From positions 1,550,001-1,614,000 of the forward strand of contig NZ_AP022579.1 of NCBI RefSeq assembly GCF_010731295.1: a DNA stretch of 64,000 nucleotides, in the 5' to 3' direction. Position numbers and translations under genes: made by a program. Below the pieces are notes generated by a model, which was not told the DNA's origin, did not search any database, and saw only the letters and a list, made by a program, of their open reading frames with translations. Below, in pieces: positions 8,017 through 15,935 of the stretch. Every line of letters starts with the position of its first letter. Positions within the stretch are counted from its first letter, which is position 1. The DNA comes from Mycolicibacterium boenickei (GTDB lineage Bacteria > Actinomycetota > Actinomycetes > Mycobacteriales > Mycobacteriaceae).

Positions 8017-9000
8017 ATGACCGGGGCATACGCGGCAAAACGGGTACTGCACCGAAGGACGAGCCTGGAGGCCGCGGCCTTGGGAATCGGCTGCCGGGTC
8101 GCCGTGAAGAACGTGATCCGCGCCTGGGCATTGCAACCGGACCTGGCGTGGCCGCTGCGGTCGATCGACCAAATCGTCGGCCTGCTCCCGAGCCGCCCCG
8201 CAGCATCGGTTGAGCCCCTGACATTGCCGAACTGCCCGGCGGAACTGATCCACGCACCCGGGACATCGGGGCGCAACGCGATCCTTTACTTGCACGGTGG
8301 GGCGTTCCTTACCTGTGGGCTCAACACCCACCGTGCTCTAGCTGCTCGATTGTCGGCTGCGGCAGACGCTTTGGTGCTCAACGTCGGCTACCGGATGTTG
8401 CCTGCGTGCGGCCTTGCCGACGCGGTCGAGGATGCCCTGGCCGGATTGTCCTGGCTGCGGCGGCGGGGCTTCGGTGCGGAGCAGACGGTGATCGCAGGCG
8501 ACTCGGCGGGGGGATATCTTGCGTTCGGGACGGCGCTCAGGTCGTTGGCCCACGGTCTGCGTCCGGCAGCGGGCCTGGCCGCCATCTCACCGCTCATCGA
8601 CCTGGACCCAGCGCGGAAATTGGTTCACCGCAACATCTCTCGGTGTTCGATGTTCACCGGCCCGGCGCTGTCGGCCTTTGCCCGATGCGTGCGGCGTAGC
8701 CAGTGCCAGTCGAGCCGGTGCGAGGCCGAGCCGCTGATCGATCCGGCGACGGCCGATCTGACCGGCATGCCTCCGGTGATGATTCACGTCGGCGCCGACG
8801 AATTGCTGTTGGCCGACTCGGAATTGGTGGCCGATCGGCTGGCCCACGCGCATTCGTCCTGCGAGCTGCACGTCTGGAGCGGCCAGGTGCACGACTTCCC
8901 GCTCGCCGCCGACATTCTGCCGGAAGGCCGGCGGGCCATCGGCTACCTGGGCGACTTCGTCAAAGGCGTGACTACCGCACCTGCTCAGATCGCGGCCTGA
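8017..9000 (+). CDS. alpha/beta hydrolase, hormone-sensitive-lipase type
   Basis: 327-residue esterase/lipase-like protein. The oxyanion motif HGGAF and the nucleophile elbow GDSAGG are in the order and spacing of the HSL (abhydrolase_3) family. The catalytic acid and His would be in GADELLLADS and GQVHDFPL. The substrate is unknown; mycobacterial relatives hydrolyse short- to medium-chain esters. The ATG at 8017 is preferred over 8008 because AGGAG at 8003-8007 is 9 nt upstream of it. It stands alone, divergent from udgX with a 79-nt gap. Confidence 0.85.
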   Translation: MTGAYAAKRVLHRRTSLEAAALGIGCRVAVKNVIRAWALQPDLAWPLRSIDQIVGLLPSRPAASVEPLTLPNCPAELIHAPGTSGRNAILYLHGGAFLTCGLNTHRALAARLSAAADALVLNVGYRMLPACGLADAVEDALAGLSWLRRRGFGAEQTVIAGDSAGGYLAFGTALRSLAHGLRPAAGLAAISPLIDLDPARKLVHRNISRCSMFTGPALSAFARCVRRSQCQSSRCEAEPLIDPATADLTGMPPVMIHVGADELLLADSELVADRLAHAHSSCELHVWSGQVHDFPLAADILPEGRRAIGYLGDFVKGVTTAPAQIAA

Positions 9001-9051
9001 CCCGCCTTCCCGAGGGGTTTCCCGTGGCGCCGCCGCGGGCATCCCCACCTC

Positions 9052-9333
9052 ATGAGCGATATCGAGAACGGACCGGATGACACGCTGTCGCCGAGTGAGT
9101 CGACCGATTCCGACGAGGTCGCCAATGCTGATGGCGACGATGTGGTCGATCCGCCCGAGCATTGGCACGGCGCGGATCGCGCGGATGAGCCGGAATCGCT
9201 CGAGAGCAAGCTCGATGCGGAACGGCCCGACCGTCTGGCGGGGCAGGCACCTGCGCGCGACGTCGACGAGGCGATCGCCGAGCGTGAGGGCTTTCAGATT
9301 GTCAGCCCCGACGACGAGTCTCAAGACGGCTGA
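9052..9333 (+). CDS. small acidic hypothetical protein (DUF5709-like)
   Basis: 93 residues, very acidic and poor in hydrophobic residues, probably disordered. The order of short motifs (DDTLSPSES, DDVVDPPEHW, ESLESKLDAERPD) resembles the actinobacterial DUF5709 proteins of unknown function. No enzyme motif, signal peptide or membrane helix. It follows the hydrolase by 51 nt and could be co-transcribed. The family link is tentative. Confidence 0.6.
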   Translation: MSDIENGPDDTLSPSESTDSDEVANADGDDVVDPPEHWHGADRADEPESLESKLDAERPDRLAGQAPARDVDEAIAEREGFQIVSPDDESQDG

Positions 9334-9359
9334 GAATCGCACGCAGGGGCTATTTGTAG

Positions 9360-10127
9360 TCAGCCGGCCTGACGTTGCAGCGTGACCGAGGCGGTATTGG
9401 CATCGGCGTGGGTGGCGATGCCGCTGCCCTTCGCCGTGACCGCCAGCGCCGTGCGGTCCCCGCGGAACAGGTCGCGGGAGAACTCGCACGGCGAGCCGTT
9501 CTGGTCGTAGGTGACGCGAGTGATCAACAGCAGTGCCGCTTTGGGCTTGATGCCAAGCAGCGTGGCTTCGCTGCTGGTCGCGCTGACCGCCTCGATGCGC
9601 TCGTCGGCCCGGCCGGTGACCAAACCGTATCGGGATTCCAGGATTTCGTAGAGGGAGCCGCCCAGCTGCTGGTCGAGCAGGCCGGGAAACGCATCGGCGG
9701 GGAACTGTGCGTGTTCGAGCGAGATCGGGGAGCCGTCGGCCAGCCGGACGCGTTGGATCTCGATGACGTAGTCGCCCGGGCCCAGGCGCAGGGCGGTCTT
9801 GGTGGCGTCGTCGGGGGTGGTGATGCGCGTCGAGAGCACCCGCGTCCCCGCGACGTACCCCTGATTGGCCAGGAAGGCCGGCACACCGACCACGTCGGAC
9901 AGGTGGCGCTCCACCTGCCCGTGGCTGATGAAGATGCCACCGGCCCGGCCGATCACCCGGTGCACCAGGCCGGCTTCCTCCAATGCGGCCAGGACCTGCC
10001 GCAGGCTGGAGCGGCTGGTGCCGTAGCGTTCGGCCAGGTCGCGCTCACTGCCGAGTTTGGCACCGGGAGTGCCCGCGTTGATGTCGGCGACGATGCGCCT
10101 GCGCAACTCCTCGCTGTGAACTGCCAC
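9360..10127 (-). CDS. GntR/HutC-family regulator of the microcompartment locus
   Basis: 255 residues from GTG 10127, which has AGGGGG about 5 nt upstream; the open frame upstream of it overlaps the SDR gene and is not coding. The N-terminal GntR winged helix (LGSERDLAERYGTSRSSLRQVLAALEEAGLV) is followed by a UTRA ligand-binding domain (about 90-240, QRVRLADGSPISLEHAQF). It is the last gene of the leftward microcompartment operon. A candidate operator lies just upstream (10147-10161), with a close copy in the main divergent promoter (17312-17326), so it probably controls both itself and the locus. The ligand is likely a pathway amine or aldehyde (inference). Confidence 0.88.
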   Translation of the reverse strand: MAVHSEELRRRIVADINAGTPGAKLGSERDLAERYGTSRSSLRQVLAALEEAGLVHRVIGRAGGIFISHGQVERHLSDVVGVPAFLANQGYVAGTRVLSTRITTPDDATKTALRLGPGDYVIEIQRVRLADGSPISLEHAQFPADAFPGLLDQQLGGSLYEILESRYGLVTGRADERIEAVSATSSEATLLGIKPKAALLLITRVTYDQNGSPCEFSRDLFRGDRTALAVTAKGSGIATHADANTASVTLQRQAG

Positions 10128-10146
10128 CCCGGCCCCCTGCCCGTGT

Positions 10147-10161
10147 ATTGGTACAGCCAAT
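10147..10161. promoter_or_regulatory. candidate GntR operator 1
   Basis: ATTGGTACAGCCAAT: perfect 5-bp arms (ATTGG / CCAAT) and a 5-nt centre, 20 nt upstream of the GTG of the GntR gene and just after the SDR stop. It matches operator 2 at 17312-17326 at 12 of 15 positions. This suggests autoregulation through an internal promoter. Confidence 0.6.
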
Positions 10162-10176
10162 TCTATCCAGGTTGAA

Positions 10177-10956
10177 CTAGAGTTCAGCGATCGCCATGTG
10201 AGATTCGGGCAGAATCTGTCCGCCGTCCACGACCAGCGACTGACCGGTGATGTAGGCGGCTTCGTCGGTGGCGAAGAACAGCGCGGCGTTGCCGATGTCG
10301 GCGACCGATCCCAGCCGGCCGGCAGGAACTGCCGACGCCATTTGGTCCATGTAGTCCTGGCCCATTTCCACCAGGCCCTCGGTGACGATGTTGCCCGGCA
10401 GCACGGCGTTGACGGTGATCTTCTTGGGGGCGAGTTCCATCGCGGCGGTGCGCAGGAAGCCGAGCTGGGCGGCCTTGGACGCACCGTAGTGCGACCAGCC
10501 GGGGTAGCCGGTGACCGGACCGGTGATCGACGAGGTGATGACGACGCGTCCGCGTCCGCTGGCGGTCAGGGCGGCGAGGGCGGCCTGCACGATGTAGACG
10601 GTGCCCTTGAAGTTCACCGCCAGGACCTGGTCGATGTCGTCGGGGGTGAGGTCCTCCAGCCGGCCGGAGGGGAAGATGCCGGCGTTGGCACAGACGATGT
10701 CCAGCCCGCCGTGCCGCTCGACGGCGGCGTCGACGACCTGGCGGGCGTCGTCGGGACTGGTCACGTCCGCGCGCAGGGCACTGACCCGGCCGGGGGTGTC
10801 GGCAAGCGCCGTGACCGCGTCGTCGAGGTCAGACTGGTTGCGCCCGGTGATGAGGACGTCCACGCCGGCGTTGGCGAACGTCTGGGCAATGCCGCGGCCG
10901 ATGCCCTTGCTGCCGCCGGTGACGATGGCCGAGCGGCCCTGAAGCGATGCGAACAT
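10177..10956 (-). CDS. SDR dehydrogenase, probable 1-amino-2-propanol dehydrogenase
   Basis: 259-residue classical short-chain dehydrogenase: TGGSKGIG cofactor motif (13-20), NAG (91-93), Ser142/143, and Tyr157-x3-Lys161 in YGASK. In the Rhodococcus/Mycobacterium microcompartment (RMM) the equivalent SDR interconverts aminoacetone and 1-amino-2-propanol with NAD(H). The same role is inferred here from its place directly downstream of the kinase and shell genes. It has no obvious encapsulation peptide, so it may act at or outside the shell. An 18-nt gap separates it from the kinase. Confidence 0.85.
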   Translation of the reverse strand: MFASLQGRSAIVTGGSKGIGRGIAQTFANAGVDVLITGRNQSDLDDAVTALADTPGRVSALRADVTSPDDARQVVDAAVERHGGLDIVCANAGIFPSGRLEDLTPDDIDQVLAVNFKGTVYIVQAALAALTASGRGRVVITSSITGPVTGYPGWSHYGASKAAQLGFLRTAAMELAPKKITVNAVLPGNIVTEGLVEMGQDYMDQMASAVPAGRLGSVADIGNAALFFATDEAAYITGQSLVVDGGQILPESHMAIAEL

Positions 10957-10973
10957 ATTGAATCCTTCGAGTG

Positions 10974-11966
10974 TCAGGTCAAGGTGAGGCCGTTGGAGCG
11001 CAGATAGCGCTCGGCGAGTTCACAGCTGCCGGCGGCGTAGCTGATGGCCTTGGTGGCCGATTCGCGGGAGTGGCTGTGGCTGCCCATCCAGGCCAGCAGC
11101 AGCAGCCTGCGCAGTAGCACGAACGAGGCCAGCATGTCCTCGTCGGAAGCGGGCAGGTTGCGGCGGGTGCGGTAGCCGCGCACCCAGGCGTCTTGCCACT
11201 CCGGAAGTGCCGGGTCATCTTCGATGAACGACACTGCGGTGCCGAAATCGTAGAAGTACCAGCCGAATCCGCAGTCATCGAAGTCGATGACGGTGATGCC
11301 CGACCCCGCCGGGTCGGGGTCCACCAGCAGGTTGGCCAGACGCAGGTCAGCGTGGATCAGGCCGTAGACGTCGGGGCCCGTGCCGTAGGCGTGTAGCCGA
11401 TCGTGCAGCAGCGCCTGGGCGCGCTCCAGCACTTGTTGCTCGGCGGTGCCGACGCCTTCGGCGTCGTGCCAACGGCCCCAGCGTCCGGCCGCGCCCAGGC
11501 TGTGCTCCCAGTCCCACGAGAACCGGCCGAACCCGGCCGGGCGTTCCCACCGCTGCGAATGATCGTGCAGTGCAGCGGTGATCCGGCCCAGCGTGTGGAA
11601 ATCGTCGAGGGTCAACGTGCCCTCGTCGGGCTCGGCCCCGGCGACCATGCCGAAATGCACGGCATAGCGGTCGGTTCCATCGGCGTTGACCGTGACGAGG
11701 CGACGTCCGTCCCGGGTGGGCAGGACGTTCGGAACCGTGACATCACTGTCGGCGCGTAGCGCCGCCAGCCAGTCCAGCTCCGACTCGATCTCGTGGGGCT
11801 GGTGATAGTTCTGCCGGTGCACCCGCAGGATGGACTGGGTGCCGGCATCCTCGACGAGATAGGTGGCGTTCTCGGACAGGTTCAGCAACCGCAGCGTCGC
11901 GTCCGTCCCGATGTCGTACTGGCGTAGCGCCAGTTGGGCGACATCGATCTCGTCGGTGATAACCAT
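10974..11966 (-). CDS. APH/choline-kinase-like aminoalcohol kinase
   Basis: 330 residues, aminoglycoside-phosphotransferase fold. The Brenner motif is IHADLRLAN (His205, Asp207, Asn212) and the metal-binding Asp is in VIDFDD (Asp229). In the RMM model this enzyme phosphorylates 1-amino-2-propanol, preparing it for elimination by the class III PLP enzyme to give propionaldehyde. Here that role is inferred from context. Its ATG overlaps the stop codon of the BMC-T gene by one base (11966), which points to coupled translation. Confidence 0.82.
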   Translation of the reverse strand: MVITDEIDVAQLALRQYDIGTDATLRLLNLSENATYLVEDAGTQSILRVHRQNYHQPHEIESELDWLAALRADSDVTVPNVLPTRDGRRLVTVNADGTDRYAVHFGMVAGAEPDEGTLTLDDFHTLGRITAALHDHSQRWERPAGFGRFSWDWEHSLGAAGRWGRWHDAEGVGTAEQQVLERAQALLHDRLHAYGTGPDVYGLIHADLRLANLLVDPDPAGSGITVIDFDDCGFGWYFYDFGTAVSFIEDDPALPEWQDAWVRGYRTRRNLPASDEDMLASFVLLRRLLLLAWMGSHSHSRESATKAISYAAGSCELAERYLRSNGLTLT

Positions 11967-12628
11967 TAGTGATCCCGTCCTTCAATCCCATCCAGCACCG
12001 CCGTGATCCGATCCCGGGCCACAGTGACATCCGCGGTGCTGCCACCGATGTAGAGCCTCCCAGCGGCGCCGATCATCTGCACGTCAACCACAGTAAGTCC
12101 AGGTGCGGCCCGCTCGGCCTCATTGGCCGCCACCGCTGCGAACAGCGCCGGGGTCATCTCGTAGACCAGCAGCGACTGTCCGGGCAGGATCATCGATGCC
12201 TGCCGGTTGCGGTTGAGGATCACCGCGTGCTGATCGGTGATGTTCTCGATGATGTCGTGGTAGAGCACCCGCGGCCGGAGCTGATCGGAGGCCTTGTTGC
12301 CGGTGCCCGCCAGGATCGCCTCGCCGGCCCGCTGCACGTCCTCGAGGTTGGCCGAGTGGATCTCGAGCACCCCGAATTGGCGTTCCACGTAGAGGATTCC
12401 GGGCTGGATACCGGGGACCTCACGCAGGGCCAGGTCGATCACCCGCTCGATCGCCAAGGCGGGGGACACCTCGACGATCAGCGCGTGTTCACCCTCGTAC
12501 GGTGGGTAACCCCGGGCCCGGGTCGGTGTTCCGAGGTAGGCGGCGAACTGGCGCTGCAGATCCTCCACCAACAGGTAGACGCGGATCTGGGTGCGAATCC
12601 GCGTGCTCTCCTCAGCTTTGGTCGGCAT
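11966..12628 (-). CDS. BMC-T tandem-domain shell protein
   Basis: 220 residues with two BMC domains in tandem, about 25-110 and 120-210. The second ends with the conserved segment IGAAGRLYIGGSTADV, close to IGATGRVYLSGTEADV in the paralogue at 13772. Tandem-domain proteins form pseudohexameric trimers that tile the shell facets and often have gated pores. An N-terminal ~20-residue extension (KAEESTRIRTQIRVYL) is longer than in the paralogue. It lies 2 nt downstream of the BMC-H gene. Confidence 0.88.
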   Translation of the reverse strand: MPTKAEESTRIRTQIRVYLLVEDLQRQFAAYLGTPTRARGYPPYEGEHALIVEVSPALAIERVIDLALREVPGIQPGILYVERQFGVLEIHSANLEDVQRAGEAILAGTGNKASDQLRPRVLYHDIIENITDQHAVILNRNRQASMILPGQSLLVYEMTPALFAAVAANEAERAAPGLTVVDVQMIGAAGRLYIGGSTADVTVARDRITAVLDGIEGRDH

Positions 12629-12630
12629 GG

Positions 12631-12912
12631 CTACTTGCTGGCGACCGAGAAGTGCGCGCCGAGCTCGTTGTGCGGACGCGGGATGACGTGCACGCTGACC
12701 AGTTCGCCCACCTGCGAGGCGGTCTCGGCGCCGGCCTCGGTGGCGGCCTTGACCGCACCCACCTCACCGGTGACGATCACGGCGACCAGGCCGTCGCCGA
12801 CCTGCTGGCGATCGGTGATGGTGACGTTGGCGGCCTTGACCATGGCGTCGGCGGCGGCCAGTGCGGCGACGAAGCCCTTGGTCTCGATCAGTCCGATTGC
12901 GTTGCTGGACAT
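12631..12912 (-). CDS. BMC-H hexameric shell protein
   Basis: 93 residues, canonical single BMC domain (PduA/CcmK type): MSSNAIGLIETKGFVAALAAADAM start region, then VTGEVGAVKAATEAG and the VSVHVIPRPH strand. Six copies form the basic facet tile. The loop VTGEVGAV lies where the central pore residues are expected, so pore chemistry differs from the KIGSG loop of PduA. It is the only BMC-H gene in the locus, so it is presumably the main facet component with the two BMC-T proteins. Confidence 0.95.
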   Translation of the reverse strand: MSSNAIGLIETKGFVAALAAADAMVKAANVTITDRQQVGDGLVAVIVTGEVGAVKAATEAGAETASQVGELVSVHVIPRPHNELGAHFSVASK

Positions 12913-12924
12913 GGGTGTTTCTCC

Positions 12925-13188
12925 TTATTTGTTGGGGTTGGTGTCGGGTTTGACGTCGATGGATCCGATGATGAGAGCGTCGACCGGAGGCGGGGTGCCG
13001 GTGAACCAGCCCGAGGCCACCGAGCCCTGGGCGACGAGGACGTGCTCGCCCACGCCACTGCCGAGGACGTCGAAGGCGATGAGCTTCGATCCGCTGCCGT
13101 CGATCTCGACCTCGAGGAACGCTCCGGCCGGGATGCCGTCGATCCGACGGGTAGACCACACGTTGCCGGTGACAACCGCTGAAATCAT
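12925..13188 (-). CDS. BMC-P pentameric vertex protein (EutN/CcmL type)
   Basis: 87 residues of the EutN/CcmL family: start ISAVVTGNVWSTRR, then LIAFDVLGSGVGEHVLVAQGS and the VDALIIGSID end strand. Pentamers cap the 12 vertices, so little of it is needed compared with BMC-H. The gene is preceded by a tandem repeat in which the AAGGAG ribosome-binding site occurs four times; the last copy, 5 nt from the ATG, is the one that fits this start. That arrangement may lower or buffer its expression. Confidence 0.93.
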   Translation of the reverse strand: MISAVVTGNVWSTRRIDGIPAGAFLEVEIDGSGSKLIAFDVLGSGVGEHVLVAQGSVASGWFTGTPPPVDALIIGSIDVKPDTNPNK

Positions 13189-13190
13189 TT

Positions 13191-13287
13191 GCGCTCCTTC
13201 GTCGCTCGGGCCATCATGTGCGCTCCTTCGTCGCTCGGGCCATCATGTGCGCTCCTTCGTCGCTCGGGCCATCATGTGCGCTCCTTC
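13191..13287 (-). repeat. 29-bp tandem repeat forming a chain of mini-ORFs before the BMC-P gene
   Basis: Three perfect 29-bp copies (13191-13219, 13220-13248, 13249-13277) and a 10-bp partial fourth (13278-13287). Read leftward, each unit carries AAGGAG followed by ATGATG and a 10-codon ORF, MMARATKERT, ending in TGA. The 33-nt ORFs overlap by ATGA, so each stop meets the next start. The final codons of the upstream gene (EKERT then TGA) are the same sequence, so the unit looks like a duplication of that gene end with its ribosome-binding site. The third copy overlaps the end of the upstream gene. Confidence 0.9.
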
Positions 13288-13775
13288 TCAATCGTGATGC
13301 CCAGAGTGCGGGCCTTTTCGCGGGCCAGCGGGGTCAGCACCGCCTTGCGACCGAGCACGAGCGTGCCTCCGGCCATGTCGGCGATGTGCCGCTCGGTGAC
13401 GGCACCGGATTCGATGCGTCGGCTGGCACCGCCGCCGGCTCCGCGGGTGGCCCCGGCCAGCCGGAAGCTCAGCCGCCCGGCCTTCAGGTCCGCACGGGTC
13501 TTCGGGCTTTCGAAGAGCCGCAACAGCTTTCGGACGAAGTTGTCGAGGTCTCGGTCATTGGCCAACTGCACGGTCTCGGTGCGGTTCTTGCCCTCGACAG
13601 CGCGGGGGCCGGTGGGGTCCACGCCGAACTGGTCGGCGATCGTCGGCGGGGCCGGGGCCGGCGGCGGGGGGACAGCCACCGGCCCCGGAGTCCTGGTGGC
13701 GGCTCCGAAATCCTTGACCGCCTCCCGCACCACCTCACGCACCAGGACGCGCAGTTCGTCCCTGTTGATGCTCAT
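13272..13775 (-). CDS. microcompartment-locus protein of unknown function, possible cargo or scaffold
   Basis: 167 residues in three parts. The N-terminal amphipathic helix (INRDELRVLVREVVREAV, about 3-20) looks like an encapsulation peptide and resembles the C-terminal helix of the aldehyde dehydrogenase at 14382. A Pro/Ala-rich linker spans about 30-48. A basic C-terminal region (about 60-167) ends in LTPLAREKARTLGITIEKE, a segment seen at domain ends of several microcompartment proteins (EutQ/PduL surroundings). No catalytic motif recognised. It overlaps the BMC-T gene upstream by 4 nt. I infer a lumen protein tethered to shell or enzyme. Confidence 0.7.
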   Translation of the reverse strand: MSINRDELRVLVREVVREAVKDFGAATRTPGPVAVPPPPAPAPPTIADQFGVDPTGPRAVEGKNRTETVQLANDRDLDNFVRKLLRLFESPKTRADLKAGRLSFRLAGATRGAGGGASRRIESGAVTERHIADMAGGTLVLGRKAVLTPLAREKARTLGITIEKERT

Positions 13776-14377
13776 GCAGTGGCCCTCGCCAGCGCGTCCT
13801 GGGCCGCCTCGGCCGCCGTACGGACATCGGCTTCGGTGCCGGACAGGTAGACGCGGCCCGTGGCGCCGATCATCCGGAAGTCGACAACCTTGATGTCCGC
13901 TGCCTTCTCGGCTTCGTTGGTGGCCAGGATGGCGTAGGACGCCGGGGCCACCTCGAGCACGAACAGTGACTCACCCGGCAGCACCATCGAGCCGATCTTG
14001 TTGCGGTTGATCAGGAACGCGTGCTGGTGGTCGACGCTGGAGATGATGCGCGAGGCCAGCACGTTCGGCTGTACCGCGCTTCCGGTGTTGCCACCGAGTT
14101 CGTCCAGTGCGGCGTCGGCGGCCGCCTTGACCGCGCCGGTTTCGCCGTGGAACTCCAGGTAGCCGAACTGCCGCTCTACCACCAGGATTCCGGCCTTGAC
14201 CTCAGCATGCTTGAGGGCGACGTCGGTGACGCCCTCGATGTCCAGACCGGGTGCCACCTCGATGATCTGGGCGGCCTGGTTGGCGCGGGGGAGCGCGCCC
14301 TTGATCCAGGTGCCTAGATACGACATGGTCTGCGGTTGCAGCCGGTCGATGAAGATGAAGGAACGAAGTTCAGCCAC
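13772..14377 (-). CDS. BMC-T tandem-domain shell protein, first copy
   Basis: 201 residues with two BMC domains (about 5-95 and 105-195). It is closely related in layout to the BMC-T at 11966, including the near-identical segments ILVVERQFGYLEFHG (versus ILYVERQFGVLEIHS) and VVDFRMIGATGR. It lacks the N-terminal extension of the other copy. It lies 4 nt downstream of the aldehyde dehydrogenase stop and overlaps the next gene by 4 nt. Having two BMC-T types with one BMC-H fits the RMM class of shell. Confidence 0.88.
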   Translation of the reverse strand: MAELRSFIFIDRLQPQTMSYLGTWIKGALPRANQAAQIIEVAPGLDIEGVTDVALKHAEVKAGILVVERQFGYLEFHGETGAVKAAADAALDELGGNTGSAVQPNVLASRIISSVDHQHAFLINRNKIGSMVLPGESLFVLEVAPASYAILATNEAEKAADIKVVDFRMIGATGRVYLSGTEADVRTAAEAAQDALARATA

Positions 14378-14381
14378 AGCC

Positions 14382-15935
14382 CTACCTCTTGATCAGTTGT
14401 GCGAGTTCTTCGGCGACCAGCGCGCGCAATTCGGCACGCAGTGCGTCCAGGCCCAGGTCGGTCGAGCGGGCCGGGGTGGACCGGCGCGGTGCTGTCCTGG
14501 CCTGAGCAGGCGTGCCGTTGCGGTCGTTGGAGGCGCGCGGATACTCCGGCACCGGTCCGGCCGGTGAGTGCCACGGGTTGATGCCCGCGAAGTTGCCCAT
14601 GGGTACGGCGGAATCGCTGTTGTAGGCGATGCGGGCCCAGTTGATCAGGTTCTGTGGTTGCAGGTTCTCCCCGATCGAGCTGCGCCCGACGAACCCGGTG
14701 CCGATCGTCATCGACGGCGCCAGGTTGGTGTCCAGCCCGGAACTTCCGGTGCTGTTGCCGACGTTGACCGACACTCGCAGCACCGGCACCTGGGCGGCGA
14801 AATCGGTGATCACCGAAGGATTCTCGCTGTGGATGGCCGCCGAGTGACCGGCCCCGCCGATCCGCACCACCGCCCGAGCAGCGCGGATGCCCCGTGCCGC
14901 GTCGGCGGCCGTGGTCATGCCGAGTACCGGGGACAACTTCTCGTGCGCCAGCATCTCCTCGGCGATCACGTCGTTGAACGGCGCGATCAACACCCGGGTC
15001 TTGGGCGTGACCCGCAGCCCGGCCTGCCCGGCGATCCAGGCGGCGTCGCGGCCCACCACGTCGGTGTTGAGGTGGCCGTCGGCGAACATGTAGGCCCGCA
15101 GCCGTCGTGCGCCGTCCTCGTCGAGGATGTGCGCACCGGCGCGGGTCAGCGCACCGTTGAGCTTGCCGGCGATCGCGTCCTCGGCGATCAGGACCGATTC
15201 GTTGGTGCACAGCACCGAGTTGTCGAAGGCCTTGCTGTCCACGATGCGCTTGGCCGCGGCGTTGATGTCGGCACTGGCCTCGACGAACACCGGGACATTG
15301 CCCGGTCCGACCCCGAGTGCGGGGTTGCCGGACGAGTAGGCGGCCCGCACGACCCCGGTGCCCCCGGTCGCCACGATGACGTCGGTGCGATCGTCGGCCA
15401 TGAGCGCCTGTACGAGCGGGATCGACGGTTCCTCGACCACCTGGACGATGCCGTCCGGCGCACCGGCCGCCACCGCCGCCTCGGCGAGCAGCCGGGCCGC
15501 ATCGGCCGAGCACTGCTTGGCGCGCGGGTGCGGGGCGACCACGACGGCGTTGCGCGTCATCAGTGCCAGGATCACCTTGAAGTACACCGTGGCAACGGGA
15601 TTGGTGGTCGGCGTCAGTGCCAGCACCACCCCCGCGGGCCGGGGCAGCTCGACGATCTTGCTGGCTTCGTCGACGCGCGGCGACACAAAATCTTCGCCCC
15701 GGTAGTAGTCGACGATGCCGCGCGAGCAGGCCCGGTTCTTGGTGACCTTGTCGGCCACCACGCCCATCCCGGTCTCGGCCACCGCCTCTGCGGCGAACCG
15801 CTCGGCTGCCGAGTAGGCGGCGTCGGCCACCGCGTTGACGATCTCGGTTACCGCGGCCGCGTCGTAATCGGCGTATGCCGCCGCGGCCCACCCGGCCCGC
15901 TCCAGCATGTGGCCGGCCTGTGCGGTACTGGTCAT
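14382..15935 (-). CDS. CoA-acylating aldehyde dehydrogenase with encapsulation helix
   Basis: 517 residues, PduP/EutE-like. The signature TPTTNPVATVYFK (108-120) and the catalytic Cys243 in SVLCTNES are typical of acylating, CoA-linked enzymes, which would turn propionaldehyde into propionyl-CoA. After a linker rich in Ala, Pro, Arg and Thr (about 462-490), the last ~27 residues form an amphipathic helix (LDALRAELRALVAEELAQLI). This is the usual C-terminal position of an encapsulation peptide in related systems. The start overlaps the stop of the class III PLP enzyme by 4 nt. This enzyme is the most secure lumen cargo and identifies the locus as an aldehyde-handling compartment. Confidence 0.9.
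   Translation of the reverse strand: MTSTAQAGHMLERAGWAAAAYADYDAAAVTEIVNAVADAAYSAAERFAAEAVAETGMGVVADKVTKNRACSRGIVDYYRGEDFVSPRVDEASKIVELPRPAGVVLALTPTTNPVATVYFKVILALMTRNAVVVAPHPRAKQCSADAARLLAEAAVAAGAPDGIVQVVEEPSIPLVQALMADDRTDVIVATGGTGVVRAAYSSGNPALGVGPGNVPVFVEASADINAAAKRIVDSKAFDNSVLCTNESVLIAEDAIAGKLNGALTRAGAHILDEDGARRLRAYMFADGHLNTDVVGRDAAWIAGQAGLRVTPKTRVLIAPFNDVIAEEMLAHEKLSPVLGMTTAADAARGIRAARAVVRIGGAGHSAAIHSENPSVITDFAAQVPVLRVSVNVGNSTGSSGLDTNLAPSMTIGTGFVGRSSIGENLQPQNLINWARIAYNSDSAVPMGNFAGINPWHSPAGPVPEYPRASNDRNGTPAQARTAPRRSTPARSTDLGLDALRAELRALVAEELAQLIKR

Noticed and set aside
10128..10484. N-terminal extension of the GntR gene to 10484
   Set aside because: It would overlap the SDR gene in another frame and has no HutC-like sequence. 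GTG 10127 has a good ribosome-binding site.
13191..13277. CRISPR-like array
   Set aside because: The three 29-bp copies are directly adjacent with no spacers, and they carry ribosome-binding sites and start/stop codons instead.
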